Origin: Streptomyces sp. T12
GTDB lineage: Bacteria; Actinomycetota; Actinomycetes; Streptomycetales; Streptomycetaceae
NCBI RefSeq assembly: GCF_028736035.1
Contig: NZ_CP117866.1
Coordinates: 4,898,001-4,962,000, forward strand
Direction: 5' to 3'
Length of the DNA: 64,000 nt
Position numbers and translations under genes: made by a program. Position 1 is the first letter of the stretch. Each line of letters opens with the position of its first letter. Shown in pieces: positions 56,726 through 64,000 of this stretch. The notes beneath the pieces were generated by a model, which was given only the letters and a program-made list of their open reading frames with translations, made no database searches and was not told where the DNA came from.

Positions 56726-58963
56726 ATGAGCCAGTCCACGAACGCCCAGGCAAACGTCCAGCACGCGCAGCCCTCCGTGGGCTCCATCGCGGCACACCGC
56801 CCGCACACGGTGAGCTCGGCGGTGGTCTCCGAACTGGAGCCCGACATCGATGCCGACCTCGACGCGTACGAGGTCTCCGAGATCGACGGCGTCCAGCTGC
56901 CCCAGGGACGCTTCCTGGACCGGGAACGCAGCTGGCTCGCGTTCAACGAGCGCGTCCTCGAACTCGCCGAGGACCCGAACACCCCGCTCCTCGAACGGGC
57001 GAACTTCCTGGCGATCTTCGCCAGCAACCTGGACGAGTTCTTCATGGTCCGCGTGGCCGGACTGAAGCGCCGTATCGCCACCGGTGTCGCCACCCGGTCC
57101 GCGTCCGGCCTGCAGCCCCGCGAGGTCCTGGAGATGATCTGGGCCCGCTCCCGCGAGCTGATGGCCCGGCACGCCGCCTGCTACCACGAGGACGTCGCCC
57201 CCTCCCTCGCGGAGGAGGGCATCCACCTGGTCCGCTGGAGCGAACTCCAGGAGAAGGAGCAGGCGCGCCTGTTCACCCTCTTCCGGCACCAGATCTTCCC
57301 GGTCCTGACCCCGCTGGCGGTCGACCCGGCGCACCCCTTCCCGTACATCTCCGGCCTCTCCCTGAACCTGGCCGTACGGGTCCGCAACCCCGTCACCGGC
57401 ACCCCGCACTTCGCCCGCGTCAAGGTGCCGCCGCTGCTCTCCCGCTTCCTGGAGGCCTCCCCCGGCCGCTTCGTCCCGCTGGAGGACGTCATCGGCGCCC
57501 ACCTGGAGGAGCTGTTCCCGGGCATGGAGGTCCTGGAGCACCACGCCTTCCGGGTCACCCGCAACGAGGACCTGGAGGTGGAGGAGGACGACGCCGAGAA
57601 CCTCCTCCAGGCCCTGGAGAAGGAGCTCATGCGGCGCCGCTTCGGGCCGCCGGTGCGCCTGGAGGTCGAGGAGAACATCAACCAGGAGGTCCTGGACCTG
57701 CTGGTGCGCGAGCTGAAGATCAGCGAGGCCGAGGTCTACCCGCTGACCGGCCCCCTGGACCTCACGGGCCTCTTCCGCATCGCCTCCATCGACCGGCCCG
57801 AGCTGAAGTACGCGAAGTTCGTCGCGGGCACCCATCGCGACCTCGCCGAGGTCGAGTCGGCGTCCGCGCCCGACATATTCGCCGCGCTGCGCAACCGCGA
57901 CGTGCTGCTGCACCACCCGTACGACTCCTTCTCCACCTCCGTGCAGGCGTTCCTGGAGCAGGCGGCCGACGACCCGGACGTCCTCGCGATCAAGCAGACC
58001 CTGTACCGGACGTCCGGCGACTCCCCCATAGTCAACGCCCTCATCGACGCCGCCGAGGCCGGCAAGCAGGTCCTCGTCCTGGTCGAGATCAAGGCCCGCT
58101 TCGACGAGCACGCCAACATCAAGTGGGCGCGCAAGCTGGAGGAGGCCGGCTGCCATGTGGTGTACGGCCTCGTCGGCCTGAAGACCCACTGCAAGCTGTC
58201 GCTGGTGGTCCGCCAGGAGGGCGAGACGCTACGGCGCTACAGCCACGTCGGCACCGGCAACTACCACCCGAAGACGGCACGGCTGTACGAGGACCTGGGC
58301 CTGCTGACCGCGGACCCGCAGGTGGGCGCGGACCTGTCCGACCTGTTCAACCGTCTGTCCGGCTACTCGCGCCGGGAGACGTACCGCCGTCTGCTCGTGG
58401 CCCCCAAGTCCCTGCGCGACGGCCTGATCTCGCGGATCAACAAGGAGGTCCAGCACCACCGTGCCGGGCGTCCCGCCTACGTCCGCATCAAGGTCAACTC
58501 GATCGTCGACGAGGCGCTCATCGACGCCTGCTACGGCGCGTCCCAGGCGGGCGTGCCGGTCGACATCTGGGTCCGCGGCATCTGCGCGATCCGCCCGGGC
58601 GTGACGGGACTGTCGGAGAACATCCGCGTCCGCTCGGTCCTCGGCCGCTTCCTGGAGCACTCCCGGGTCTTCGCCTTCGGCAACGGCGGCGAGCCCGAGG
58701 TGTGGTTCGGCAGCGCCGACATGATGCACCGCAATCTCGACCGTCGTATAGAAGCCCTGGTCAGGGTCACGGACCCGGCCCACCGCGCCGCGCTCAACCG
58801 GCTCATGGAGACCGGTATGTCCGACACCACCGCATCCTGGCACCTCGGTCCGGACGGCGAGTGGACCCGGCACGCGACGGACGCGGACGGCCAGCCCCTG
58901 CGCAACGTCCAGGAGATGCTCATAGACGCCCGGAGGCGCCGGCGTGGCACAGCAACACCTTGA
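56726..58963 (+). CDS. ppk: polyphosphate kinase 1
   Basis: A 745-residue PPK1. Domains in order: N-terminal helical bundle ([40 protein letters not shown]), head domain, then two phospholipase-D-fold catalytic domains. [13 protein letters not shown] and the HxK motif in [11 protein letters not shown] (about residue 487), the expected site of His autophosphorylation, are followed by [19 protein letters not shown] and a final [14 protein letters not shown]. It reversibly builds polyphosphate from ATP. The ATG at 56726 fits the family start; the frame is open further upstream. Streptomyces ppk is under PhoP control and its loss raises antibiotic output. The CHAD gene overlaps its end. Confidence 0.95.
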   Translation: MSQSTNAQANVQHAQPSVGSIAAHRPHTVSSAVVSELEPDIDADLDAYEVSEIDGVQLPQGRFLDRERSWLAFNERVLELAEDPNTPLLERANFLAIFASNLDEFFMVRVAGLKRRIATGVATRSASGLQPREVLEMIWARSRELMARHAACYHEDVAPSLAEEGIHLVRWSELQEKEQARLFTLFRHQIFPVLTPLAVDPAHPFPYISGLSLNLAVRVRNPVTGTPHFARVKVPPLLSRFLEASPGRFVPLEDVIGAHLEELFPGMEVLEHHAFRVTRNEDLEVEEDDAENLLQALEKELMRRRFGPPVRLEVEENINQEVLDLLVRELKISEAEVYPLTGPLDLTGLFRIASIDRPELKYAKFVAGTHRDLAEVESASAPDIFAALRNRDVLLHHPYDSFSTSVQAFLEQAADDPDVLAIKQTLYRTSGDSPIVNALIDAAEAGKQVLVLVEIKARFDEHANIKWARKLEEAGCHVVYGLVGLKTHCKLSLVVRQEGETLRRYSHVGTGNYHPKTARLYEDLGLLTADPQVGADLSDLFNRLSGYSRRETYRRLLVAPKSLRDGLISRINKEVQHHRAGRPAYVRIKVNSIVDEALIDACYGASQAGVPVDIWVRGICAIRPGVTGLSENIRVRSVLGRFLEHSRVFAFGNGGEPEVWFGSADMMHRNLDRRIEALVRVTDPAHRAALNRLMETGMSDTTASWHLGPDGEWTRHATDADGQPLRNVQEMLIDARRRRRGTATP

Positions 58964-60218
58964 TCCGACGGACCCCACGGCCGGGGCTGCGGCGGGGGAC
59001 GCCCTCGCGGGCTACCTGCGCGCCCAGGCCACGGAGTTCCTCCGAGCCCTGCGCCTGCACCGGGAGACCGGCGGCGGCGACGGGGGCTCCCTCGCTCGAG
59101 CGAAGTCGAGAGTGGGGGACAACGGCTCGGAGGAGTCCGTCGACGCGGCCCGGGCCCTGCGCCGCTCGGCCCGCCGCATCAGCGCCAGCCTGCACACGTT
59201 CCGCCCCCTGCTGGACACCGACTGGTCGGAGGCCATCCGCCCCGAGCTGGCCTGGCTCTCGGGAACCCTGGCGATGGAACACGCGTACGCGGCCCGCCTG
59301 GAGCGCCTGCTGCTGGCCCTGCACCGCCTGTCGGGGGCCACGGCGCTGCCGACGCAGACGGGCGGCGTGGCCGGCCTGCCCGGCACGGCGGGCGCGAGCG
59401 GCGCGAGCAGGCTGACGGACACGGCGGCGACCGGCCGCGGCGACGCGGCCACGGCCGGTCGGGCCGACGCGGCCGCGGCAAGCCGTGCCAACGTGACCGC
59501 GGGCAGCCGTGCCGCCGGTGCCGCGTCCGTCCCGCCGAAAGCGGCGCCCCCGCACGCCGGCCCCCCGGCCCACCCGGCGGCCACCACGGAACGCGGCAAC
59601 CTCACCGTGGGCGCGGCCAAAGCAGGCGCCCTGCTCGAACGCCAGCTCACCCTGGCCCGGACCCGAGCACACAGCACCGCCCTCCAGGCCCTCGGCAGCA
59701 GCCGCTTCCACGCGGTCGCCGACAACATCGCCGTACTGGCCAGCGAGGTCCCCCTCACCCCCGCCGCGGCCACCGGCGACCTGCGCCCCCTCGCGGCCGC
59801 CGCCGAGGAGCGCCTCAGCGACGCGGTGACGGCGCTGCCCCTGGTGACCGCGGGCCACCCCTACAACGCGGAGGCCCTGATCCACGGCCTCTCCCCGGAC
59901 CCGGCCCCGCACCCGCAGGACGCGCCCTGGCACCAGGTCCGCCTGCTGCTGCGCCTGCACCGCTACGCCCGTGAGGTCCTGCACGGCGACACCAACTTGG
60001 TGGACGTACGGCTGCTGACCGCCGGCCAGGCCCTCAACCGGCACCGCGACGCCTCCGAGGCGGCGGCGGCCGCGGCCCAGGCGGCCCGCACCCCGCGTAT
60101 CGCCCCGGCGACGGCCTACGCCCTCGGCGTGCTGCACGCCGACCAGCGGCACGAGGTGGAGGCGGCGCGGTTCGCCTTCCAGCAGTCCTGGCAGATCCAG
60201 CCGGCAGGCAGGCCCTGA
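58944..60218 (+). CDS. CHAD-domain polyphosphate-associated protein
   Basis: A 424-residue helical protein with CHAD features: the first half has [40 protein letters not shown] with the repeated basic/histidine faces that bind polyphosphate. The second half has [20 protein letters not shown]. An Ala/Gly/Thr-rich low-complexity linker (about residues 140-215) separates them. The GTG start at 58944 overlaps the end of ppk by 20 bp, so the two are coupled and likely partners in polyphosphate granules. Residues about 48-60 ([13 protein letters not shown]) are encoded by a Streptomyces repeat element inserted in frame. Confidence 0.88.
   Translation: MAQQHLDPTDPTAGAAAGDALAGYLRAQATEFLRALRLHRETGGGDGGSLARAKSRVGDNGSEESVDAARALRRSARRISASLHTFRPLLDTDWSEAIRPELAWLSGTLAMEHAYAARLERLLLALHRLSGATALPTQTGGVAGLPGTAGASGASRLTDTAATGRGDAATAGRADAAAASRANVTAGSRAAGAASVPPKAAPPHAGPPAHPAATTERGNLTVGAAKAGALLERQLTLARTRAHSTALQALGSSRFHAVADNIAVLASEVPLTPAAATGDLRPLAAAAEERLSDAVTALPLVTAGHPYNAEALIHGLSPDPAPHPQDAPWHQVRLLLRLHRYAREVLHGDTNLVDVRLLTAGQALNRHRDASEAAAAAAQAARTPRIAPATAYALGVLHADQRHEVEAARFAFQQSWQIQPAGRP
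59085..59120. repeat. Streptomyces palindromic repeat inserted within the CHAD gene
   Basis: The sequence CTCGCTCGAGCGAAGTCGAG, followed by AGTGGGGGA, matches a short repeat that streptomycetes carry in many intergenic copies (as I recall it, a CTCGAGCGAAG core with a GTGGGGG end). Here it is in frame within a coding region. It adds about 11 residues. Confidence 0.65.
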
Positions 60219-60232
60219 AGGAGGCACACCCG

Positions 60233-60658
60233 GTGACTCACGCCCATGACCTCACCACCGTCCACGCGGCGGGCTGCGTCCTGTGGCGCCGCTCGCCGGT
60301 AGACGGTGAGCTGGAGATATGCCTGATCCACCGGCCGAAATACGACGACTGGTCCCACCCCAAGGGCAAGCTGAAGCGCGGCGAGGACCCCCTCGCCGGA
60401 GCCCTGCGCGAGGTCGCGGAGGAAACAGGCCACTCGGCCCGGTTGGGCGCCGCGCTGCCGACGCTGCGGTACCAGGCGAACGGCCGCCCCAAGGAGGTCC
60501 GCTACTGGGCGGCCGAGGCCGGTCCCGGCTCATTCGCCCCGAGCGACGAGGTGGACCGCCTGCTGTGGCTCTCCCCCACGGCCGCGCGGGGCCGGCTGAC
60601 CCAGCAGAGGGACCGCGACCTCGTGGACGCCCTGCTGAAGTCGCTGCGCCTGGCATAG
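60233..60658 (+). CDS. NUDIX hydrolase (MutT1-like, single domain)
   Basis: A 141-residue NUDIX protein. The complete box G-x5-E-x7-REVAEETG is GKLKRGEDPLAGALREVAEETG read at about residues 44-65. It starts with AAGCVLWRR and the KYDDWSHPKGK segment typical of MutT1/diadenosine-polyphosphate hydrolases. The phosphatase domain that follows in mycobacterial MutT1 is absent. The GTG at 60233 follows AAGGAGG, 15 bp after the CHAD stop. The ppk-CHAD-NUDIX order suggests hydrolysis of nucleotide polyphosphates or dinucleotides. Confidence 0.92.
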   Translation: MTHAHDLTTVHAAGCVLWRRSPVDGELEICLIHRPKYDDWSHPKGKLKRGEDPLAGALREVAEETGHSARLGAALPTLRYQANGRPKEVRYWAAEAGPGSFAPSDEVDRLLWLSPTAARGRLTQQRDRDLVDALLKSLRLA

Positions 60659-60743
60659 TCCGCTACAACCCGCCACAAAGCCTCGGAATGCACCCGTGTC
60701 CTCAACGTAAGCGTTCCGTGACCTCACCGCACCGTCCCCAGGG

Positions 60744-60787
60744 GTTCACCCCTCGTTCATTTACGCCCTTCGGCGCCTTCACCTGTA
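60744..60787 (+). promoter_or_regulatory. PHO boxes (PhoP sites) and promoter of pstS
   Basis: Four consecutive 11-bp units: GTTCACCCCTC, GTTCATTTACG, CCCTTCGGCGC, CTTCACCTGTA. The first two are strong matches to the Streptomyces PhoP direct-repeat unit (GTTCACC core), the fourth is moderate, the third weak. TAATTT at 60793-60798 is the likely -10. This is the layout known for pstS in streptomycetes, where PhoP activates under phosphate limitation. Confidence 0.85.
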
Positions 60788-60904
60788 CTGCCTAATTTCG
60801 GCCTTGCACGATGACGGATCGCGCCCGACGGGACGCGGCCGCGTCGCCCATTCTTCGCACGCCGCCGAATTCAGGACGGCGGCTCCTGGAAGGAACTCCC
60901 TCAA

Positions 60905-62035
60905 GTGAAGCTTCAGCGCAAGAACCGGCGGGCACTCGCTCTCGGCGCTCTCGCCGTCTCCGGCGCCCTGGCCCTCACGGCGTGCGGCTCCGACGACACC
61001 GGGAACACCGGCGGCGACTCCACGTCGACCGCCAAGGCCGGCAACATCGACTGCGGCGACGCCAGCGGCCAGCTGCAGGCCTCCGGCTCCTCCGCGCAGA
61101 AGAACGCGATCGACGCCTGGGTCAAGCAGTACACGGCGGCCTGCAAGAGCGTGCAGCTCAACTACAACCCGACGGGTTCGGGCGCCGGCGTCACCGCCTT
61201 CCTCCAGGGTCAGACCGCGTTCGCCGGTTCGGACTCCGCGCTGGAGGCCGAGGAGATCACCGAGTCCAAGAAGACCGCCTGCACGGGCGGCGGCCAGGCC
61301 ATCGACCTGCCCATGGTCGTCGGCCCGATCGGCGTCGGCTACAACGTGCCGGGTGTCGACAGCCTCGTCCTGGACGCCCCGACCCTCGCCAAGATCTTCG
61401 ACAGCAAGATCACCAACTGGAACGACGCGGCCATCAAGAAGCTGAACCCCGACGCGAAGCTTCCCGACCTCAAGATCCAGGCGTTCCACCGCTCGGACGA
61501 GTCCGGCACCACGGACAACTTCACCAAGTACCTGGGTGCCGCCGCCCCCAGCGACTGGAAGTACGAGCACAGCAAGTCGTGGGAGGCCAAGGGCGGCCAG
61601 TCCGCCTCCGGCTCCTCCGGTGTGGCGCAGCAGGTGACCCAGACCGCGGGTGCGATCTCCTACATGGAGCTGTCGTACGTGAAGGACGGCATGAAGGCCG
61701 TCAAGATCAAGACGGGTGCCGCCGAGCCGGTCGAGGCCACCACCGACAACGCCACCAAGTCCATCTCCGAGGCCAAGGTCGTCGGCACGGGCAAGGACCT
61801 GGCGCTGGAGCTGAACTACACGCCGAAGGCCGAGGGCGCCTACCCGATCACCCTGGTCACGTACGAGATCGTCTGTGACAAGGGCAACAAGGCGGAGACC
61901 CTCCCCGCCGTCAAGTCCTTCCTCTCCTACATCTCCTCCGAGGACGGCCAGGGTGTGCTGACCGAAGCCGGTTACGCCCCGGTCCCCGACGAGCTCATCA
62001 CGAAGGTCCGCAGCACCGTCTCGGGCCTGAGCTGA
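60905..62035 (+). CDS. pstS: phosphate-binding lipoprotein PstS
   Basis: A 376-residue lipoprotein. The signal peptide ends in the lipobox LTAC (about residue 27). The phosphate-binding fold has LQASGSSAQ, NYNPTGSGAGVTAFLQGQTA, FAGSDSAL and FHRSDESGTTDNFTKYL, supplying the Ser/Thr/Arg/Asp ligands of bound phosphate. It captures phosphate for the PstCAB importer. The GTG at 60905 follows AAGGAA. PHO boxes lie about 120-160 bp upstream. A 14-bp hairpin separates it from pstC, likely keeping PstS in excess over the permease. Confidence 0.96.
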   Translation: MKLQRKNRRALALGALAVSGALALTACGSDDTGNTGGDSTSTAKAGNIDCGDASGQLQASGSSAQKNAIDAWVKQYTAACKSVQLNYNPTGSGAGVTAFLQGQTAFAGSDSALEAEEITESKKTACTGGGQAIDLPMVVGPIGVGYNVPGVDSLVLDAPTLAKIFDSKITNWNDAAIKKLNPDAKLPDLKIQAFHRSDESGTTDNFTKYLGAAAPSDWKYEHSKSWEAKGGQSASGSSGVAQQVTQTAGAISYMELSYVKDGMKAVKIKTGAAEPVEATTDNATKSISEAKVVGTGKDLALELNYTPKAEGAYPITLVTYEIVCDKGNKAETLPAVKSFLSYISSEDGQGVLTEAGYAPVPDELITKVRSTVSGLS

Positions 62036-62040
62036 CCTGA

Positions 62041-62073
62041 GTGCGGCCCGCTCCACACGGGAGCGGGCCGCAC
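62041..62073 (+). terminator. pstS-pstC intercistronic hairpin
   Basis: GTGCGGCCCGCTCC (62041-62054) and GGAGCGGGCCGCAC (62060-62073) form a perfect 14-bp stem with a 5-nt loop, 5 bp after the pstS stop. Without a T tract it probably acts as a partial terminator or 3' stabiliser of pstS mRNA. Confidence 0.8.
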
Positions 62074-62167
62074 CGTCCGGTGCACCGCCGCCAGGAGCCG
62101 CTGCCCACCCGCTACGGCTCCGCTCCAGAGTCGTCGGACCCGACGGCTCCGCAGACCGGAGAACCCG

Positions 62168-63172
62168 ATGGATATATCAACCAAGACCACTGCGTCGCCC
62201 CCCACACCCGAGCCGCCCACGACCGAGCAGAAGCGTGCCGCCCGCGGCGCCACCCGCCCCGGAGACCGGATCTTCCTCGCGCTCTCCCGCGGATCGGGCA
62301 TCTTCCTGCTGGTCGTCATGGCGGCCATCGCCGTCTTCCTCAGCCTTCGCGCCTCCCATGCGATCAGCAAGGACGAGGCCAACTTCTTCACCACCTTCGA
62401 GTGGAACCCCACCGGCGAGCCGCCGGTCTTCGGCATCGCCGTCCTGGCCTTCGGCACCGTCGTGTCGTCGGTCATCGCGCTGGCCATCGCGGTTCCGGTC
62501 TCCATCGGCATCGCCCTGTTCATCACGCACTACGCCCCGCGCAAGCTCGGCGGCCCCATCGCGTACGTGATCGACCTGCTCGCCGCCGTGCCGTCCATCG
62601 TCTACGGCCTGTGGGGCGCCCTCGTCCTGGTACCGAACCTGGACGGCCTGTACGGCTGGCTGGACGAGTACCTCGGCTGGACCGGCATCTTCGAGTGGAG
62701 CGGCGGCGCCCCGCGCGCGCTGCTCACCGTCGGCATCCTGCTCGCGATCATGATCCTGCCGATCATCACCAACGTGAGCCGCGAGGTCTTCCGCCAGGTT
62801 CCGCAGATGCACGAGGAGGCCGCCCTGGCCCTCGGCGCCACGCGCTGGGAGGTCATCCGGATGTCGGTCCTGCCCTACGGCCGCTCCGGTGTCATCTCCG
62901 CGTCGATGCTGGGCCTCGGCCGCGCGCTCGGCGAGACGATGGCGGTCGCCATGGTCCTGTCGCCGACCTTCGACATCAACGCCAGTCTGCTCGACCCGGG
63001 CGGCGGCACCTTCGCCCAGAACATCGCCAGCAAGTTCAACGAGGCCACCGAGAACGGCCGTGACGCGCTCATCGCCTCCGGTCTGGTGCTCTTCGTCATC
63101 ACCCTGCTGGTCAATGGCACCGCCCGCATCATCATCGAGCGGCGCAAGGAGTTCTCGGGGGCCAACGCATGA
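62168..63172 (+). CDS. pstC: phosphate ABC transporter permease PstC
   Basis: A 334-residue membrane protein with six predicted helices after a polar N-terminus. The conserved cytoplasmic loop EEAALALGATRWEVIRMSVL contacts the ATPase, and IDLLAAVPSIVYGLWGALVL is the PstC family hallmark. A longer outer loop (YGWLDEYLGWTGIFEWSGGA) is typical of actinobacterial members. Its stop overlaps the pstA start (ATGA). It imports phosphate with PstA and PstB. Confidence 0.95.
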   Translation: MDISTKTTASPPTPEPPTTEQKRAARGATRPGDRIFLALSRGSGIFLLVVMAAIAVFLSLRASHAISKDEANFFTTFEWNPTGEPPVFGIAVLAFGTVVSSVIALAIAVPVSIGIALFITHYAPRKLGGPIAYVIDLLAAVPSIVYGLWGALVLVPNLDGLYGWLDEYLGWTGIFEWSGGAPRALLTVGILLAIMILPIITNVSREVFRQVPQMHEEAALALGATRWEVIRMSVLPYGRSGVISASMLGLGRALGETMAVAMVLSPTFDINASLLDPGGGTFAQNIASKFNEATENGRDALIASGLVLFVITLLVNGTARIIIERRKEFSGANA

Positions 63173-64000
63173 GCAACGCAACTCTCTCCGACCAGCGCCC
63201 GAGCAGCCTCAAGGGCGCCACCCTGCCCAAGTGGTTCGCCTGGGCCGTCGCCGCGGGCTCGGTCGCCCTCGGCCTCGGCATCAGCGCCGCCGCCGGGCTG
63301 GACAGCAGCATCCAGTGGGCGCTGATCGCCGCGCTGCTGTTCATCATCGGGTCGTACGGCATCTCCGCACGTGTCGAGGGCCGCCGGCAGGCCAAGGACC
63401 GTATCTCCACCAGCCTGATCTGGGTCGCGTTCCTCCTCGCCGTCATCCCGCTGGCCTCCCTCATCTACGAGACCGTCAAGCGCGGCGTGAAGGTCCTCGA
63501 CGGCTACTTCCTCAGCCACTCGATGGGTGTGGTCGCCGACACCGAGCCCGGCGGCGGCATCTACCACGCCATCCTCGGCACCTTGGAGCAGGTCGGCATC
63601 GCCACCGTGATCTCCGTGCCGATCGGTGTGCTGACCGCCATCTACCTGGTCGAGTACGGCCGCGGCAAGCTCTCCAAGGCCATCACCTTCTTCGTCGACG
63701 TCATGACGGGTATCCCGTCGATCGTCGCGGGTCTGTTCATCCTCAGCCTGTGGATCATCATCCTGGGCATGGGCTACTCCGGCTTCGCCGGCTCGATGGC
63801 GCTGTCCATCCTGATGCTGCCGGTGGTCGTCCGCTCCACCGAGGAGATGCTCAAGCTCGTCCCGAACGAGCTGCGCGAGGCCTCGCTGGCGCTGGGCGTG
63901 CCGAAGTGGCGCACCATCCTCAAGGTGGTTCTGCCGACCTCCATCGGCGGTATCACCACGGGCGTGATGCTCGCGGTCGCCCGCATCACCGGCGAAACCG
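63169..64000 (+). CDS. pstA: phosphate ABC transporter permease PstA (3' end outside window)
   Basis: The first 277 residues are visible. A polar start (MSNATLSDQRPSSLKGATLP) precedes two additional N-terminal hydrophobic helices (AWAVAAGSVALGLGISAAAG, then ALIAALLFIIGSYGI) that shorter PstA proteins lack. The permease core follows, with VDVMTGIPSIVAGLFILSLW and the ATPase-contact loop LREASLALGVPKWRTILKVV. The gene continues past the right edge. It overlaps pstC by 4 bp. Confidence 0.94.
   Translation, partial: MSNATLSDQRPSSLKGATLPKWFAWAVAAGSVALGLGISAAAGLDSSIQWALIAALLFIIGSYGISARVEGRRQAKDRISTSLIWVAFLLAVIPLASLIYETVKRGVKVLDGYFLSHSMGVVADTEPGGGIYHAILGTLEQVGIATVISVPIGVLTAIYLVEYGRGKLSKAITFFVDVMTGIPSIVAGLFILSLWIIILGMGYSGFAGSMALSILMLPVVVRSTEEMLKLVPNELREASLALGVPKWRTILKVVLPTSIGGITTGVMLAVARITGET

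Noticed and set aside
1..64000. CRISPR arrays, tRNA or rRNA genes, intact transposases, prophage genes
   Set aside because: None was found by reading. The only mobile-element trace is the recombinase relic at 44292-44643.

Overview
The window is a piece of a Streptomyces chromosome, about 72% GC with strong third-position GC. Gene content and order from roughly 13 kb to the right edge match the Streptomyces coelicolor core segment that runs, in descending order, from devB/devA/devE through rsiG, dtd, nur, nitrobindin, a rhodanese, glnR, a LacI regulator, an HtrA-like protease with its two-component system, 5'-nucleotidase, mshD, ppk and pstSCA. That synteny is recalled from memory, not searched. 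I see no tRNA, rRNA, CRISPR array, replication origin or intact insertion sequence.

Layout. 0-7.7 kb: an HBHA-like coiled-coil protein cut by the left edge, an XRE regulator with a palindromic operator, a few oxidoreductases with an HxlR regulator, a F420-type reductase fused to hemerythrin, and a HelD-like ATPase that follows a TetR regulator and a TetR-like palindrome. 7.7-15.4 kb: the most unusual region. It holds the developmental regulators devA and devE (GntR, DevA subfamily), the phosphatase devB, a second HAD phosphatase translationally coupled to an aminoglycoside-phosphotransferase-fold kinase, another such kinase, two paralogous 59-62 residue membrane proteins divergent from each DevA-type gene, and a membrane-anchored protein that carries what looks like the DevA ligand-binding domain without a DNA-binding domain. 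Together these could form a kinase/phosphatase/sensor circuit around an unknown small molecule.

15.5-31.9 kb: core functions. These are an Eis-like acetyltransferase, the c-di-GMP-armed anti-sigma factor RsiG with both diagnostic motifs, dtd, ygfZ, nur, a nitrobindin, a rhodanese preceded by a cysteine-containing leader peptide, a DUF2993 protein, a MoaD-like protein coupled to a membrane protein, glnR, a LacI regulator, and a membrane-anchored trypsin-like protease followed by a MprAB-like response regulator and kinase.

32-46 kb: an accessory region. It contains secreted proteins (an I36-type inhibitor, an unrecognised possible beta-barrel protein, a pectate lyase-pectinesterase fusion), two toxin-antitoxin-like pairs around a WhiJ/AbaA-like XRE-DUF397 locus with two matching palindromes, a four-gene redox operon with a MarR regulator and tandem operators, a decayed serine recombinase, and an AfsA/ScbA-type butyrolactone synthase that starts inside the recombinase remnant.

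46-64 kb: a Tat-exported carbonic anhydrase, a 43-residue cationic peptide with a dedicated ABC exporter, a second DUF2993 protein, secreted 5'-nucleotidase, mycothiol synthase mshD, a YtrA-type GntR/ABC operon behind a perfect 16-bp inverted repeat, and the phosphate/polyphosphate block ppk-CHAD-NUDIX-pstS-pstC-pstA (cut by the right edge) with PHO boxes before pstS. Many genes have a TANNNT hexamer 6-7 nt before the start codon and no Shine-Dalgarno, which suggests leaderless mRNAs.
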